41,011 nt of DNA from Trichomonas tenax (Eukaryota > Parabasalia > Trichomonadida > Trichomonadidae). Location of the stretch: the NCBI GenBank assembly GCA_023091735.1, contig JALKBU010000423.1, positions 1 through 41,011 on the forward strand, read 5' to 3'. Numbering within the stretch: the first letter of the stretch is position 1; the number at the start of each line of letters is the position of its first letter. A program made the translations under genes and the position numbers. Shown here in pieces: positions 10,351 to 19,293 of this stretch. The notes under the pieces are model-generated. The model did not search any database. It was not told where the DNA came from and was given only the letters and a program-made list of their open reading frames with translations.

Positions 10351-12561
10351 ATGCTTTCTTTTTTCCTTTTTTCAGGAGCATCGAAATTCCTTGCGCTTGA
10401 TATAGGATCGGCATTCACCAAAGGATATATCTTCGAAGACATGAAACATCCAGAAATCGCTCTAAATCTCGTCAGTCGCAGATTAACGCCAACATTCATT
10501 GGATTTCGCGCAGACAAGAACTTCAATCTATCAGGGCCAATACCAATCACACACAAAGAAGGATATCTTCTTACAGCAGCCATCGGTGACAAAGCTGTCC
10601 AATATCTTCGACATAGACCATGGTCAGCAACGGGACACCTACCAAATTTCATCGACATGACACCACAAAAGCAGGAAGAAATCGCTCGGCGCTTTCATGT
10701 TAACACTTCTGCATCAAGAATCCCTGTAGATTTGTTATATCCGATGTTCATTCAACTAATGGCTCGAGAACTACGTCCAGACGAGAAAGTAGAAGGAATT
10801 TCGGTTTCAGTTCCAACTCATTACACTGTTATTCAACGACAAATTATACGAAATGCGATAATGTCAACAGGAATATATTGCGATGTTATATGTGATGAAG
10901 CTACAGCAGCGGCAACTGCTTTTGCAGCTTCCATGGCTAAAATCTTCATAAACGAAAGGATTAACGTTTTATTTGTAGATGTCGGCGCATCATCGTCCAA
11001 AGCATACATTTATAGCTTCTTCATGAAGTCAGACACAGCGCCTCCAGAAATCACACGTAAATCATATGTTTATGACGATAAAATTGGTGGTGATGATATC
11101 ACAATTTCGTTAGTAAAGTATATTATACAAACATACAATATTAAGAACGTTTCAGATCAAGAGTTTTACAGAATTATGGATGTTGCCGAAAAAATTAAAG
11201 TGAAATTAAGTTTATCGCAAAAAGTCGAAGAGGAATATGAAGCGAATGATGGAACAGAGTATAAAATCACTATCACACGCAAAGAATTCGAGCGCTTATG
11301 CAAGCCATTTCGGGATTCAGTTCTAGAAGTTATAAGGCTCGCATCGCGAAGTACTTATCCACATAGAGTTGAAATCATTGGAGGATCATCACGCATTCCA
11401 TATATAAGCGATTCAATCAGAGATGCAATGCACTTGCTCAATCACTCACTCAACTGCGATGAAGCTATTGCTTTCGGTATCAGTCTCATTGGGCAGCAGC
11501 AACTTGAACGAAGCTTATACCGCAACTTTATTTACCAAAACAACTTCTCTGTTCACTCTGTTGTACTGAAAAGTGGTGATGAGTATCTTCCAATTGCAGA
11601 ATACGGATCACCAATCGCTGAACAACTAATTTTCGAAGGCCATGTTAGTTATTTCGCATTCGGTTATGCAAAAGGTCTTGCTGATGGAATTCAGCACAGA
11701 TTATTCATTTACAAAACCACGGGAAATCAAACTTATAATTATACAACAGTATCATTTGCTCAGGAACCTTTAGATGTATATTCTATAGAAGGCTGCGATT
11801 CTGAAAATGGCCCTTGTTATGAACTTCTATCGCATTTACTTTTATCATTTGATATCAAAAACTCAACAATCCAATCAGCCGTCATGGGAAGGTTTGAAAG
11901 TGAGCGTCGTCTTTTGATCAGCAGAAAAGAGATCGATCTTCTTGCATCACGAGCACTGCGAGAAATCAAATTCAATATGACAGTTAAAATGTTCAGCACT
12001 GATCAAGAAAGAAATGATATTAATCAAGCAGCTACTCATGCACAAGATTTCCTTTCGACAAGTTATGAAGAAATAGATCCAGACGTTTTCGAAGAAGAAC
12101 ATAAGAAGCTTAAATTAGTGACCGATAAGATATATGACAGAATATCAGAAAACAAAACAATGGCAAATGTAATGAATAGATTCTACAATTTAATTCAAAT
12201 TGCAGAAAACATCGCTTTCTTCGAAGTTCCAGTTAATTGGAGTTTTATTGGCCAGAAGAATATCCTCAAGATACAGAAAATGGTAAATGAATCAAAAGTT
12301 TATTTCAACAATGTAGCAGAAATTATAACAAGCACACCACCAAATCAGGACAGACCAATCAAAGCTATCGAAGTTCAAGACAGTTACATTAAACTGATCG
12401 ACTTCATAGAAAAGATTAAATCAATGAAGCCTTACGCCAAAAAGGGAGAAAATGAAAAGAAAGGATTTTTATCTTCATTTGTAGAAAAAATACGCGAAAA
12501 AGTTTCAGCAGATACAGATTTCGATCCTGATGTTGATATTATAGAAGATGATGAATTATAA
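10351..12561 (+). CDS. ER-lumenal large Hsp70 (GRP170/Lhs1/HYOU1-like)
   Basis: A 736-residue Hsp70-superfamily protein; GRP170-type members act in the ER lumen as holdases and as nucleotide exchange factors for BiP. The start is placed at ATG 10351 because MLSFFLFSGASKF makes a short hydrophobic signal sequence directly before the phosphate-1 loop LALDIGSAFTKGY (about residues 14-26). An upstream in-frame ATG at 10255 would bury it. Other landmarks: VLFVDVGASSSKAYIY (phosphate-2, near 206), EIIGGSSRIPYI (adenosine, near 340) and DEAIAFGISLIG (near 372). DVGASSSK replaces the DLGGGTFD of ordinary Hsp70, as in the Hsp110/GRP170 branch. The C-terminal half is acidic and helical and the protein ends in DDEL, a known variant ER-retrieval signal. 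It is shorter than animal GRP170 (about 1000 residues). It converges with the CoaBC gene, with 52 bp between the stops. No recurrent promoter motif is seen upstream. Confidence 0.82.
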   Translation: MLSFFLFSGASKFLALDIGSAFTKGYIFEDMKHPEIALNLVSRRLTPTFIGFRADKNFNLSGPIPITHKEGYLLTAAIGDKAVQYLRHRPWSATGHLPNFIDMTPQKQEEIARRFHVNTSASRIPVDLLYPMFIQLMARELRPDEKVEGISVSVPTHYTVIQRQIIRNAIMSTGIYCDVICDEATAAATAFAASMAKIFINERINVLFVDVGASSSKAYIYSFFMKSDTAPPEITRKSYVYDDKIGGDDITISLVKYIIQTYNIKNVSDQEFYRIMDVAEKIKVKLSLSQKVEEEYEANDGTEYKITITRKEFERLCKPFRDSVLEVIRLASRSTYPHRVEIIGGSSRIPYISDSIRDAMHLLNHSLNCDEAIAFGISLIGQQQLERSLYRNFIYQNNFSVHSVVLKSGDEYLPIAEYGSPIAEQLIFEGHVSYFAFGYAKGLADGIQHRLFIYKTTGNQTYNYTTVSFAQEPLDVYSIEGCDSENGPCYELLSHLLLSFDIKNSTIQSAVMGRFESERRLLISRKEIDLLASRALREIKFNMTVKMFSTDQERNDINQAATHAQDFLSTSYEEIDPDVFEEEHKKLKLVTDKIYDRISENKTMANVMNRFYNLIQIAENIAFFEVPVNWSFIGQKNILKIQKMVNESKVYFNNVAEIITSTPPNQDRPIKAIEVQDSYIKLIDFIEKIKSMKPYAKKGENEKKGFLSSFVEKIREKVSADTDFDPDVDIIEDDEL

Positions 12562-12613
12562 TAGATCAATATATAATAAAAATTATTGTTAGCGTTTTAT
12601 AATTTTATAATTT

Positions 12614-13813
12614 TTATTTCCTATTTGTTAATGCAAGAATTTTGCTCAATATTGCATCAGCAACTTTTTCTTTCGTCATCATTTCAAGTTGTTCAGCACC
12701 TTGATTTGTTATCAGTGTGACAAGGTTAGTATCTGTTCCAAATCCGGCACCTTCAACCTTGAGATTATTTGCTACAATCATATCAGCATTCTTTCTTTTT
12801 AGTTTTGCTGTTGAGTTTTCAATGAGGTTCTCAGTTTCCATCGAAAATCCACACAAGAATTGATCATCAGGTTTGTGCTGTCCCAGATATTCTAAAATAT
12901 CTTTTGTTCTAACAAGCTTTAAAGACAAGTCATCATCCTTCTTTTTCATCTTCTCATCGCAATAATTTGCAGGTGTATAATCTGCAACAGCTGCTGCTTT
13001 GATAATAATATCCATTTCACTGGCGAGCTCTGTGACCTTCTCAAACATATCATTGGCGCTTGATACATTAACAATAGTAACAAATGGAGGAGTTGGTGCA
13101 GTAGTTGAAGCTTTAACAACTGTAACATCTGCGCCACGTAACATTGCTTCTTTGGCAATTGCAAATCCCATTTTGCCGCTAGAATGATTTGTAATGAATC
13201 TTACTGGATCCATTGATTCTCTTGTGGCTCCGGCTGTGATAAGAACCTTTAATCCTTTCATATCTTTGGGCTTAGAGATTTCAAGTTCGATAATCGAAAA
13301 CAGAACCTCAGGCTCAACCATTTTGCCTGAGCCGACATCGCCGCAAGCAAGCATGCCAGACGTTGGTTCAACTATTTCAATTCCGTACTTCTTGAGAGTT
13401 TTGATATTATCTTGCGTGATCAGATTTTCGTACATATTCGTGTTCATTGCCGGTGCAACATATTTTGGACATTTTGCCGCGAGGAATGCTGTAGTTAACA
13501 TATCGTCTGCCATTCCATGCGATGCTTTTGCAATGAAGTTCGCTGTTGCAGGTGCTACGATAAATATATCTGCAGATTTTGCTAATTCGATGTGTTCGAC
13601 GCAATGGTGGTATTCTTTGTCGAAGGTATCAACATGTACTTTAGTTTTTACAAGTGCTTCGAATGTTAATGGTGTAATAAATTTTTGCGCGTTTTCACTC
13701 ATTATTATATTGACTGTTGCTTTAGTTTTTGAAAGCATGCTCGCGAGTGTTGCCATTTTGTATGAAGCAATTCCACCTGTGATGCCTATTAAGACAGTTT
13801 TACCTTCAAACAT
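12614..13813 (-). CDS. coaBC: Bifunctional phosphopantothenoylcysteine decarboxylase / phosphopantothenate-cysteine ligase (CoaBC, Dfp)
   Basis: A 399-residue protein with both middle steps of coenzyme A synthesis in bacterial order. Residues 1 to about 180 are the flavin-dependent decarboxylase: GITGGIASYK near the start, catalytic His74 in EHIELA, the substrate clamp PAMNTNMYEN (121-130) and the lid Cys157 in GMLACGDVGSGKM. Residues about 187-399 are the ligase: ITAGATRESMDPVRFITNHS with Asn209, SSGKMG, the AAAVADY motif and the basic KMKKKDDD segment. Length and order match bacterial Dfp, whereas most eukaryotes carry the two enzymes as separate genes and their ligase uses ATP rather than CTP. 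This suggests an ancient gene acquired from bacteria. No targeting peptide is visible. The start at 13813 matches bacterial homologues and is preceded, at 27-60 bp, by two good and one weak copy of the recurrent promoter motif. Confidence 0.93.
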   Translation of the reverse strand: MFEGKTVLIGITGGIASYKMATLASMLSKTKATVNIIMSENAQKFITPLTFEALVKTKVHVDTFDKEYHHCVEHIELAKSADIFIVAPATANFIAKASHGMADDMLTTAFLAAKCPKYVAPAMNTNMYENLITQDNIKTLKKYGIEIVEPTSGMLACGDVGSGKMVEPEVLFSIIELEISKPKDMKGLKVLITAGATRESMDPVRFITNHSSGKMGFAIAKEAMLRGADVTVVKASTTAPTPPFVTIVNVSSANDMFEKVTELASEMDIIIKAAAVADYTPANYCDEKMKKKDDDLSLKLVRTKDILEYLGQHKPDDQFLCGFSMETENLIENSTAKLKRKNADMIVANNLKVEGAGFGTDTNLVTLITNQGAEQLEMMTKEKVADAILSKILALTNRK

Positions 13814-13819
13814 TTAAAA

Positions 13820-13870
13820 ATGACATTTTATATTCAGTCTTTACATGTCATTAATAAATATTACATGTCA
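13820..13870 (-). promoter_or_regulatory. Promoter motif cluster of coaBC
   Basis: TTTACATGTCA at 13840-13850 and ATTACATGTCA at 13860-13870 (plus-strand spelling) are copies of the 11-bp recurrent motif, 20 bp apart, roughly two helical turns. TGACATTTTA at 13821-13830 is a weaker copy. They lie 7-57 bp upstream of the coaBC ATG. Function as a promoter element is inferred from repeated position before genes. Confidence 0.65.
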
Positions 13871-13924
13871 GATATTGATTTTCATTATGAATACCTCGGA
13901 AAATGTATATTAATAAAGTGGGGA

Positions 13925-14175
13925 TATAAACAAGATGTTTCTCAACATCAAATCAACATTTGCTGAGAAATTCAAACGATTGATGATGAAACGAAAGCAC
14001 CTTTTTCCCTGTGAATTTTTTTTCCCATGAGTTTCTCGCAAAAAACAAAATATTGAAATTGTTAATGAAAAGAAAGTGATGAAAGGACTTCTCAATGCTA
14101 ATTCAGAGATTGCTTATAGAACAACAAATGATCAAAATTCCATAATGGAAAGACTACTTTATAATCGAAAACGGA
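13925..14175. repeat. Dispersed repeat, left inverted copy
   Basis: About 240 bp that reappear in reverse-complement at 18540-18735, with long exact stretches such as GCATTGAGAAGTCCTTTCAT and TTTCATCATCAATCGTTTGA (spelled as in the right copy). The right copy lacks about 45 bp of the middle. A third, shorter copy is at 19068-19112. The unit includes a small inner hairpin (TTTCTCA...TGAGAAA at about 13938-13970). No coding capacity. It separates the coaBC promoter from the end of the frameshifted gene. Confidence 0.75.
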
Positions 14176-14278
14176 TATTTATATATAAAAAGATATTTTA
14201 TTTGATGCTAATAAGTTTGTTAATTCATAATTTGTTATTGATGAGTGTTCCGCCCCATTCAACAACTGTGAAACCATT

Positions 14279-15063
14279 TCACATGCACTCAGGTATTGAC
14301 TGAGGCTTAATGCTGATTGGCGAAGGGATCGAGCGTGCAGCGAAGAAGACTCTGATGACATTGTCTGGCTTTGGAGTAACTGACAGAGGGCAGATGTCAT
14401 CGAAGTTAGAAAACTGGAATGAGATTAAAACATGCTTATGGTTAACGAGCTGAGGTCCCCAGTATGTGACGAAGTCGCAGATCTCTTCGCTCGTCAAACT
14501 GAACTTCAGAAGGATGTTTTCGAAGAATTCGAAGATGTTGTCTCCACAGACGAAGAATCCTTTGCTCATGTCGAGTTCTGGGTAGAAAAGTGTTTCCCAG
14601 AAGAGTACTTCAGACTCTTGCCTTTGTGGACGATTTTTCCTCCTAGGTGCGCACGAACGTTCCACTCGTTCTGGCTATCGAATGGAGGGTAAACAAATGA
14701 AAAATCTCCATTTTTGATTGTTATCATCTCTTGTTCATGTTTTTCAATCATTAATTTCCTTTCTGCTGATCTTATGTCCTGCAGGCGCATCCTTTCTTTA
14801 TCGTAGTAAGCAATTAAACTTGTCGAGTGAACATCGCTTCCGGCAGCTGAAGAAGGACGAGAAAGTCTTGGTAGGCCATTGTTATTCAGCTGATTTCTAA
14901 TATTGTAGATAATGGTTTCGGCTTTTTTAGCTGTATTGAAATTAATTTTGAATGTTGCTTCTTTCTTAAGTAACGCCAGTGCCATGATAACCTCCGATTT
15001 GTTCATATCGGGAAAATCACTCAATGGAGCACCTTCCATCAGTTTATTAATAACATCATCCAT
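14279..15063 (-). pseudogene. Conserved protein of unknown function, broken by a one-base deletion
   Basis: From ATG 15063 (MDDVINKLMEGAPL) a frame runs about 153 codons to VHKGKSLKY, then loses sense. From there the -1 frame continues as LFWETLFYPELDMSKGFFVC and onward to TGA at 14279-14281. Inserting a single base after the TAC codon (between 14604 and 14605) would join YPPFDSQNEWNVRAH...GKSLKY to LFWE smoothly; the whole would be 261 residues. The C-terminal part (CDFVTYWGPQLVNHKHVLIS, ICPLSVTPKPDNVIRVFF) is similar in pattern to a conserved domain of unknown function I recall from bacterial and trichomonad proteins, in which YLFWEG, a FI.YW.P.L segment and a TP.PD..IRV segment occur in this order. 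No slippery heptamer in the correct phase is present, so programmed frameshifting is unlikely; a recent mutation or a sequencing error is more likely. Confidence 0.6.
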
Positions 15064-15676
15064 CAATTTTAGTAATTTTTTGTTTCCTTTTGTTATGTTT
15101 GCAAAGACATTGAAATAATTGTTATGTTTACATTGATTTCAATTTTTGTTATGTTTACAAATCAATAAATGATTGTAAAGCACACAAAATAAATCAATTT
15201 TGATACCTTTACAAAGTGGTTCATTGATTGTGATGTTTACGAATTCTTACATTCACATGTTTACACTCTGGTATTTCAATGTCTTCATAGCCTTTATTTT
15301 TGGCTATAGTGGTATTCATTTTTCGATTTTTTTTATTCTAATTAGGCATGCTATTTTAATGTATTTAGAGGAAGAATGATGTATAGTTATCACATTTTAA
15401 TACATTTGTTCTAAATGATTATTTTTATGCAATTAAGTGATTTTGCAAAAGCAATTGGTGTAACATCATTGTATGATTATCACCAGAAAACGCATCTTTA
15501 CTGATTTATACTGTTAATGCGCTATATCATTCTTAATTTATAAGTTTTTCAAATATTTAACATAATCATCGCTATTTAGCCAACAAATGCCTTCAAAACT
15601 GCCATGTTATTGCTTGTTCATATCCAGAAGATCTTTTGATGAACAGAAACTCAAGAAAAATTATGATCATTAATTT
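15064..15676. promoter_or_regulatory. Spacer with an imperfect array of ATGTTTAC(A) repeats
   Basis: Short direct repeats related to TTATGTTTACA lie at 15091-15103 (as TTATGTTTGCA), 15122-15132, 15149-15159, 15231-15240 (TGATGTTTAC) and 15255-15266 (ACATGTTTACAC), with a weaker CCTTTACAAA at 15206. In the minus sense they read TGTAAACAT, resembling a forkhead-type core (GTAAACA). They sit just upstream of the frameshifted gene and may be its promoter. The rest (15270-15670) shows nothing recognisable. Confidence 0.45.
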
Positions 15677-15707
15677 TGACACGTAAATCGCATTATTTTA
15701 CATGTCA
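15677..15707 (+). promoter_or_regulatory. Paired promoter motif upstream of PRC1-like gene
   Basis: TGACACGTAAA (15677-15687) and TTTACATGTCA (15697-15707) are two copies of the recurrent motif in opposite orientation with 9 bp between them. They lie 44 bp before an in-frame ATG at 15751 and 113 bp before the preferred ATG at 15820. An Inr-like TCATTAAT is at 15794-15801. Confidence 0.6.
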
Positions 15708-15819
15708 AATTTTTATAAAACCAAACAATGCAATATTTTTGATTTTCATCATGCGTAAGTGGCAAATATACAAAAATAACAAAAGATCATTTTCATTAAT
15801 TGTAAACGTACATCCCAAA

Positions 15820-17283
15820 ATGTCTGAGTTCATCGATGATGAGCTGCTTGCGTTGCCAACAGAGCTCCAAGTTGTTTGGGATGACCTTGGTATCACGAGG
15901 GATGAGCAGGAAAATGCTCTCAACGACTTAAACCAAGCGATAATCAACGCCAAAATTGAATACTTGAAACAAATACAAGAAAGACGCGATAAGATTCTTG
16001 AATCGATCAATTTAAGAAGACAGACGCTGTTTACAATCACTCAAGCTCTTCCACACTCTGAAGAAGAGATGGAAGAAATTAGGAACATCGGATCTAAAGG
16101 AACTCTCAGGGAAAGATCACTTGAACTCGATAGAGCAGCCGAAAAATATAAACGAGAATATGAAAAAGCAAGCGCAAAGTTTATTGACATTAAAAATGAG
16201 ATGGATAAGCTTTTTGACAAACTGGAATACACAGAATCTGAGAAAGGAGAATTCGCTGAAATAGGGTACGCGGATCTTTCCGATGAAAGACTCGAAAGAT
16301 TCAAGAGAGAGCTGCAAATTCTCGAACAAGAGGCCAAGAAGCGAAATGAGATCTTAGAAAAGAACGAGGAGAAAATAAATGAGTTCTTAGTTGAACTCGA
16401 TGAACCAATGAATCCACAAATCAAGGAAATCTGCGAAAAGAAAATTATTACATCTTCATCATTCACAGAGATGGGAAAGTACTTCGATCACATTCAGGCG
16501 CACAGGCATGCACGCTCTTCAAAATATTCAGAATACGCGCTTATTCTCACAAATCTATGGGAATTGCTCGAAATTTCTGAAGAGGAACGTCTTAAATTCA
16601 TTTCAGCTCACAACAAGTTAAGCATACAGTCATTGCAGGGTCTTTATGATGAGATTCAGAAACTTTCTAAAATCAAAATTGAAAGGCTTCAAGAACTCAT
16701 TGAAAAGGCACTTGCTCGAATCGATAAAGACTGCAAGACACTACATAAGACAAACGATGAGAAAGCCTGCTTGTTACATCAACTTAATTCTTGCCAAACT
16801 AAACTCGATGCATTCAATAAACTTCAAGAGATATGCGGTAAATTGCAGCGTGAAATTGTGCTCTCTGCTCAGGCTCTTGCTATGATTGAGCAACGCAATC
16901 AAATAATACAGGCATATAATGAAGTTAAAGAAATGTTAAATGAGCAAAATTATCAAAAGTCTCTCACCAAAGAATCTGAAATTCAAAACTCTATAAAGAG
17001 CGACAAAGCGAAACGACGTTTCAATTTTGTGTTGCCACGACTTGAGAAGAAACTGCTCATCTCTCTGATAGAGTTTAAGCAGGCAACAGGCTTTGACTTG
17101 ACTTATGATGGCGAAGTTTATATTGACAAACTTGTCAACATCGAACTTTCTCATGATGAAATAAAGCGAGCGAAGATGGGTGGACGCAGACAAAGCTATA
17201 TGATTAATAAGAAGCAGATAGAAGGATTTCCAGACAACAGACAGAGAAGAAAGACTGAATGGCCAACAACACTAATGGAGTGA
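15820..17283 (+). CDS. PRC1/Ase1/MAP65-family microtubule bundling protein
   Basis: A 487-residue, almost entirely helical and highly charged protein. PRC1/Ase1/MAP65 proteins crosslink antiparallel microtubules in the spindle midzone. Evidence: LQVVWDDLGITRDEQENAL at the start fits the family N-terminus (L..IW..IGI..D.R); ILTNLWELLEISEEERLKFI (near residue 240) repeats the family's LW..L.I..EER motif; and RRFNFVLPRLEKKLLISLIE with FDLTYDGEVYIDKLV (about 395-440) fits the conserved microtubule-binding end (KMLPKLEEEL..RI..W......F...G..F). It is somewhat shorter than human PRC1 (620 residues) and has a short basic tail (KMGGRRQSY, RQRRKTEW), useful for microtubule contact. The start at 15820 (MSEFIDDELL) gives the family-like N-terminus; ATG 15751 would add 23 unrelated residues and is closer to the promoter motif. 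The stop is TGA. Confidence 0.82.
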   Translation: MSEFIDDELLALPTELQVVWDDLGITRDEQENALNDLNQAIINAKIEYLKQIQERRDKILESINLRRQTLFTITQALPHSEEEMEEIRNIGSKGTLRERSLELDRAAEKYKREYEKASAKFIDIKNEMDKLFDKLEYTESEKGEFAEIGYADLSDERLERFKRELQILEQEAKKRNEILEKNEEKINEFLVELDEPMNPQIKEICEKKIITSSSFTEMGKYFDHIQAHRHARSSKYSEYALILTNLWELLEISEEERLKFISAHNKLSIQSLQGLYDEIQKLSKIKIERLQELIEKALARIDKDCKTLHKTNDEKACLLHQLNSCQTKLDAFNKLQEICGKLQREIVLSAQALAMIEQRNQIIQAYNEVKEMLNEQNYQKSLTKESEIQNSIKSDKAKRRFNFVLPRLEKKLLISLIEFKQATGFDLTYDGEVYIDKLVNIELSHDEIKRAKMGGRRQSYMINKKQIEGFPDNRQRRKTEWPTTLME

Positions 17284-18539
17284 GATATGTTTTATTATGT
17301 TTTTGTTATTTTAATTTATCAATCTGTTTGTAAACGAAAGTAATTTGATTTTTGTTTAATGATATGTTTATATTAATGCAATTTGAATCCAAATTTATTT
17401 CGAATAATGAAAAACACTTTATGTCATAAAAGTAACATTTTCAAAAAATGTTTTTATTTTTATTCTTCAATCGATTTGACATCCGTACCACAAAAAGTAG
17501 ATGCAGCTCTCTAATGGCTAATCAAAATTTGTTCAGAATCCCATGAGTCTAAGCATGAGGGCATTAGATATGGGAATGGAAGCCTTCTGAACCAATCTGA
17601 ATTCTCAATTTTTGTAATAATCGATTTTATTATCGATCTCGTCCTTGCAATGCAACAAGACAATCGAAGAGGCAAATAAGCAAGGCAATATAGGACCTGA
17701 ATTCAAAAAGGGGTCAAAGAAACAGAAATTTAGTGCGGCCATAATTCACAGTCAACTTGAATACGCCACTTACACACCATATTCCTTACACATTCTTGTA
17801 GTACATATCTGGGTCTTGTGAAAAAGCAAATTTACAATCTTGAGATACAATTTCTATTTTGATATTTAGTTTTCAACACTACAGTTTTTACTCTTATAAT
17901 CATATTTGTGCTTCCTACTATTGCATATTCTTAACACTACATGTCATTCTATTGTGATTAAAATTTACGTTTTTTTAAATTGCAAAGAAAAATCGAAAAC
18001 AACCATACTCCGCTTATTGCCACTAGATTTCTATTTTGTTATTAATATATAAAAAGCATTTCAAAATAATTTTAAAATTTCAAATTTTATCTCAATATTT
18101 TTTCAAAATAAGTTAAATTTCATGGTATATATGATATTTGGTTAGGGGATTTGCGATTTTTTGAAAAATTCAAATTCATCGCATCAAATTGTTCTTCTAT
18201 TCTTACTTGTGTGAATTTTAAAACAAAAAGCAAGAATCGAATGAAATTATAAATTTTCAAACTTGAAATGTTGCCACTTATTGATCGTAATGCTATACCT
18301 ATGTTTTATAAGTAAAATGGAACATAATCCATTATTCCCAATCACGGAAGAGGACTTTTTTAGTCCTGGAGATAAAAATGCATTTTGCAAATAAATTTTT
18401 TTATTTCAAAGGATTCAATTTTGACGTGTTATATCTCGAAAGATTGTTTTAACTTGCGCCCCTTACAAGTATTGTTCCTGAAGATATATACTACCTACTC
18501 CCTAAGTTTCAGCCTCTTTTGATGTGAAGGTTCGAAGTC
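17284..18539. other. Gene-free spacer with one possible coding remnant
   Basis: AT-rich. A frame of about 55 codons near 17655-17820 (KTIEEANKQGNIGPEFKKG followed by SAAIIHSQLEYATYTPYSLH) ends in TGA and has protein-like composition with no start; it may be the tail of a dead gene, family unknown. A weak copy of the recurrent motif (ACTACATGTCA, 17936-17946) has no gene next to it. Nothing else recognised. Confidence 0.35.
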
Positions 18540-18735
18540 ACTTCCCTTTTGATTTTAAAGTAGTCTTTTCATTATGGAATTTTGTTCATTTGTTTTTCTA
18601 TAGGCAATCTATGAATTAGCATTGAGAAGTCCTTTCATCACTTTTTTCGCAAAAAATTTCACAGGGAAAAATAAATTTTCGTTTCATCATCAATCGTTTG
18701 AATTTCTCAGCAGATGTTGATTTGATGTTTCACAA
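18540..18735. repeat. Dispersed repeat, right inverted copy
   Basis: Reverse-complement copy of 13925-14175, about 90% identical apart from a missing block of about 45 bp. The shared part starts near AAAGTAGTCTTT and ends near GATGTTGATTTGATGTT. Together the two copies flank 4.4 kb that hold the frameshifted gene and the PRC1-like gene. Confidence 0.75.
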
Positions 18736-19067
18736 CTTTTTACCATCAATTGTTTTCAATATTCACAAGTCCAGTTGTAAATCCTATTAACATTCACAAA
18801 TGATCATGATTATCGATTTCTAGAGTGTGCAAGTCATAAATTTCTCAGAGCGTCTTGGCTGTAAACCAATACCGTCCCCGACGCCACACCAAATTTCCTT
18901 TTTTTATAATTTCCATACAACATCATCAAAAACATATCTGTTAGCATACAAAAGAATTATAAACATTCAATTTTGTGTATTTCAATTGATATATATCACA
19001 CATTATCACTTTCAATATATTGTTTTTTTTTTTGCTAGAAATTCATTGCATAAATCAGCCATATATT

Positions 19068-19112
19068 CACAGGAAAAAGTGTTTTCGCTTCATCATCAAT
19101 TGTTTTCATTTT
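19068..19112. repeat. Partial third copy of the dispersed repeat
   Basis: CACAGGAAAAAGTGTTTTCG followed by CTTCATCATCAATTGTTTTC matches the central part of the repeat at 18540-18735, in the same orientation as that copy. It shows that the sequence is a family rather than a simple inverted duplication. Confidence 0.55.
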
Positions 19113-19244
19113 AGTTCATGTGATGTGAATTACCATAGGAAGATGTGGTTTGTCAATCACTATTTCTACAGAATCGTCTCATATTCAAACTAGAGATAGA
19201 TTATGGTAACATGAACATTTTTTCGCGGATTATTATTATTATTT

Positions 19245-19255
19245 TGTCATGTAAA
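19245..19255 (+). promoter_or_regulatory. Recurrent promoter motif before the Spt7-like gene
   Basis: TGTCATGTAAA, the T variant of the motif, ends 38 bp before the ATG at 19294. A partial copy (TTGACAAA) follows at 19256-19263. Confidence 0.6.
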
Positions 19256-19293
19256 TTGACAAATCTGAGGAATATAATATAAAAGTGACAAAA

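Noticed and set aside
10278..10658. Minus-strand open frame of 126 codons opposite the Hsp70 gene, and similar long antisense frames (13194-13817, 16041-16466, 19239-19997)
   Set aside because: They are shadows of the real genes: no domain, no promoter motif, and codon patterns that mirror the opposite strand.
14604..14665. Programmed -1 frameshift between the two halves of the 14279-15063 gene
   Set aside because: No X XXY YYZ slippery heptamer in the right phase at the junction; one deleted base explains the join exactly.
17936..17946. ACTACATGTCA as another gene-start motif
   Set aside because: Two mismatches, no ATG-led frame in either direction nearby; likely background in AT-rich sequence. 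The same holds for CAACATGTAAA at about 32665 and AAACATGTAAA at about 33048 inside the transposon.
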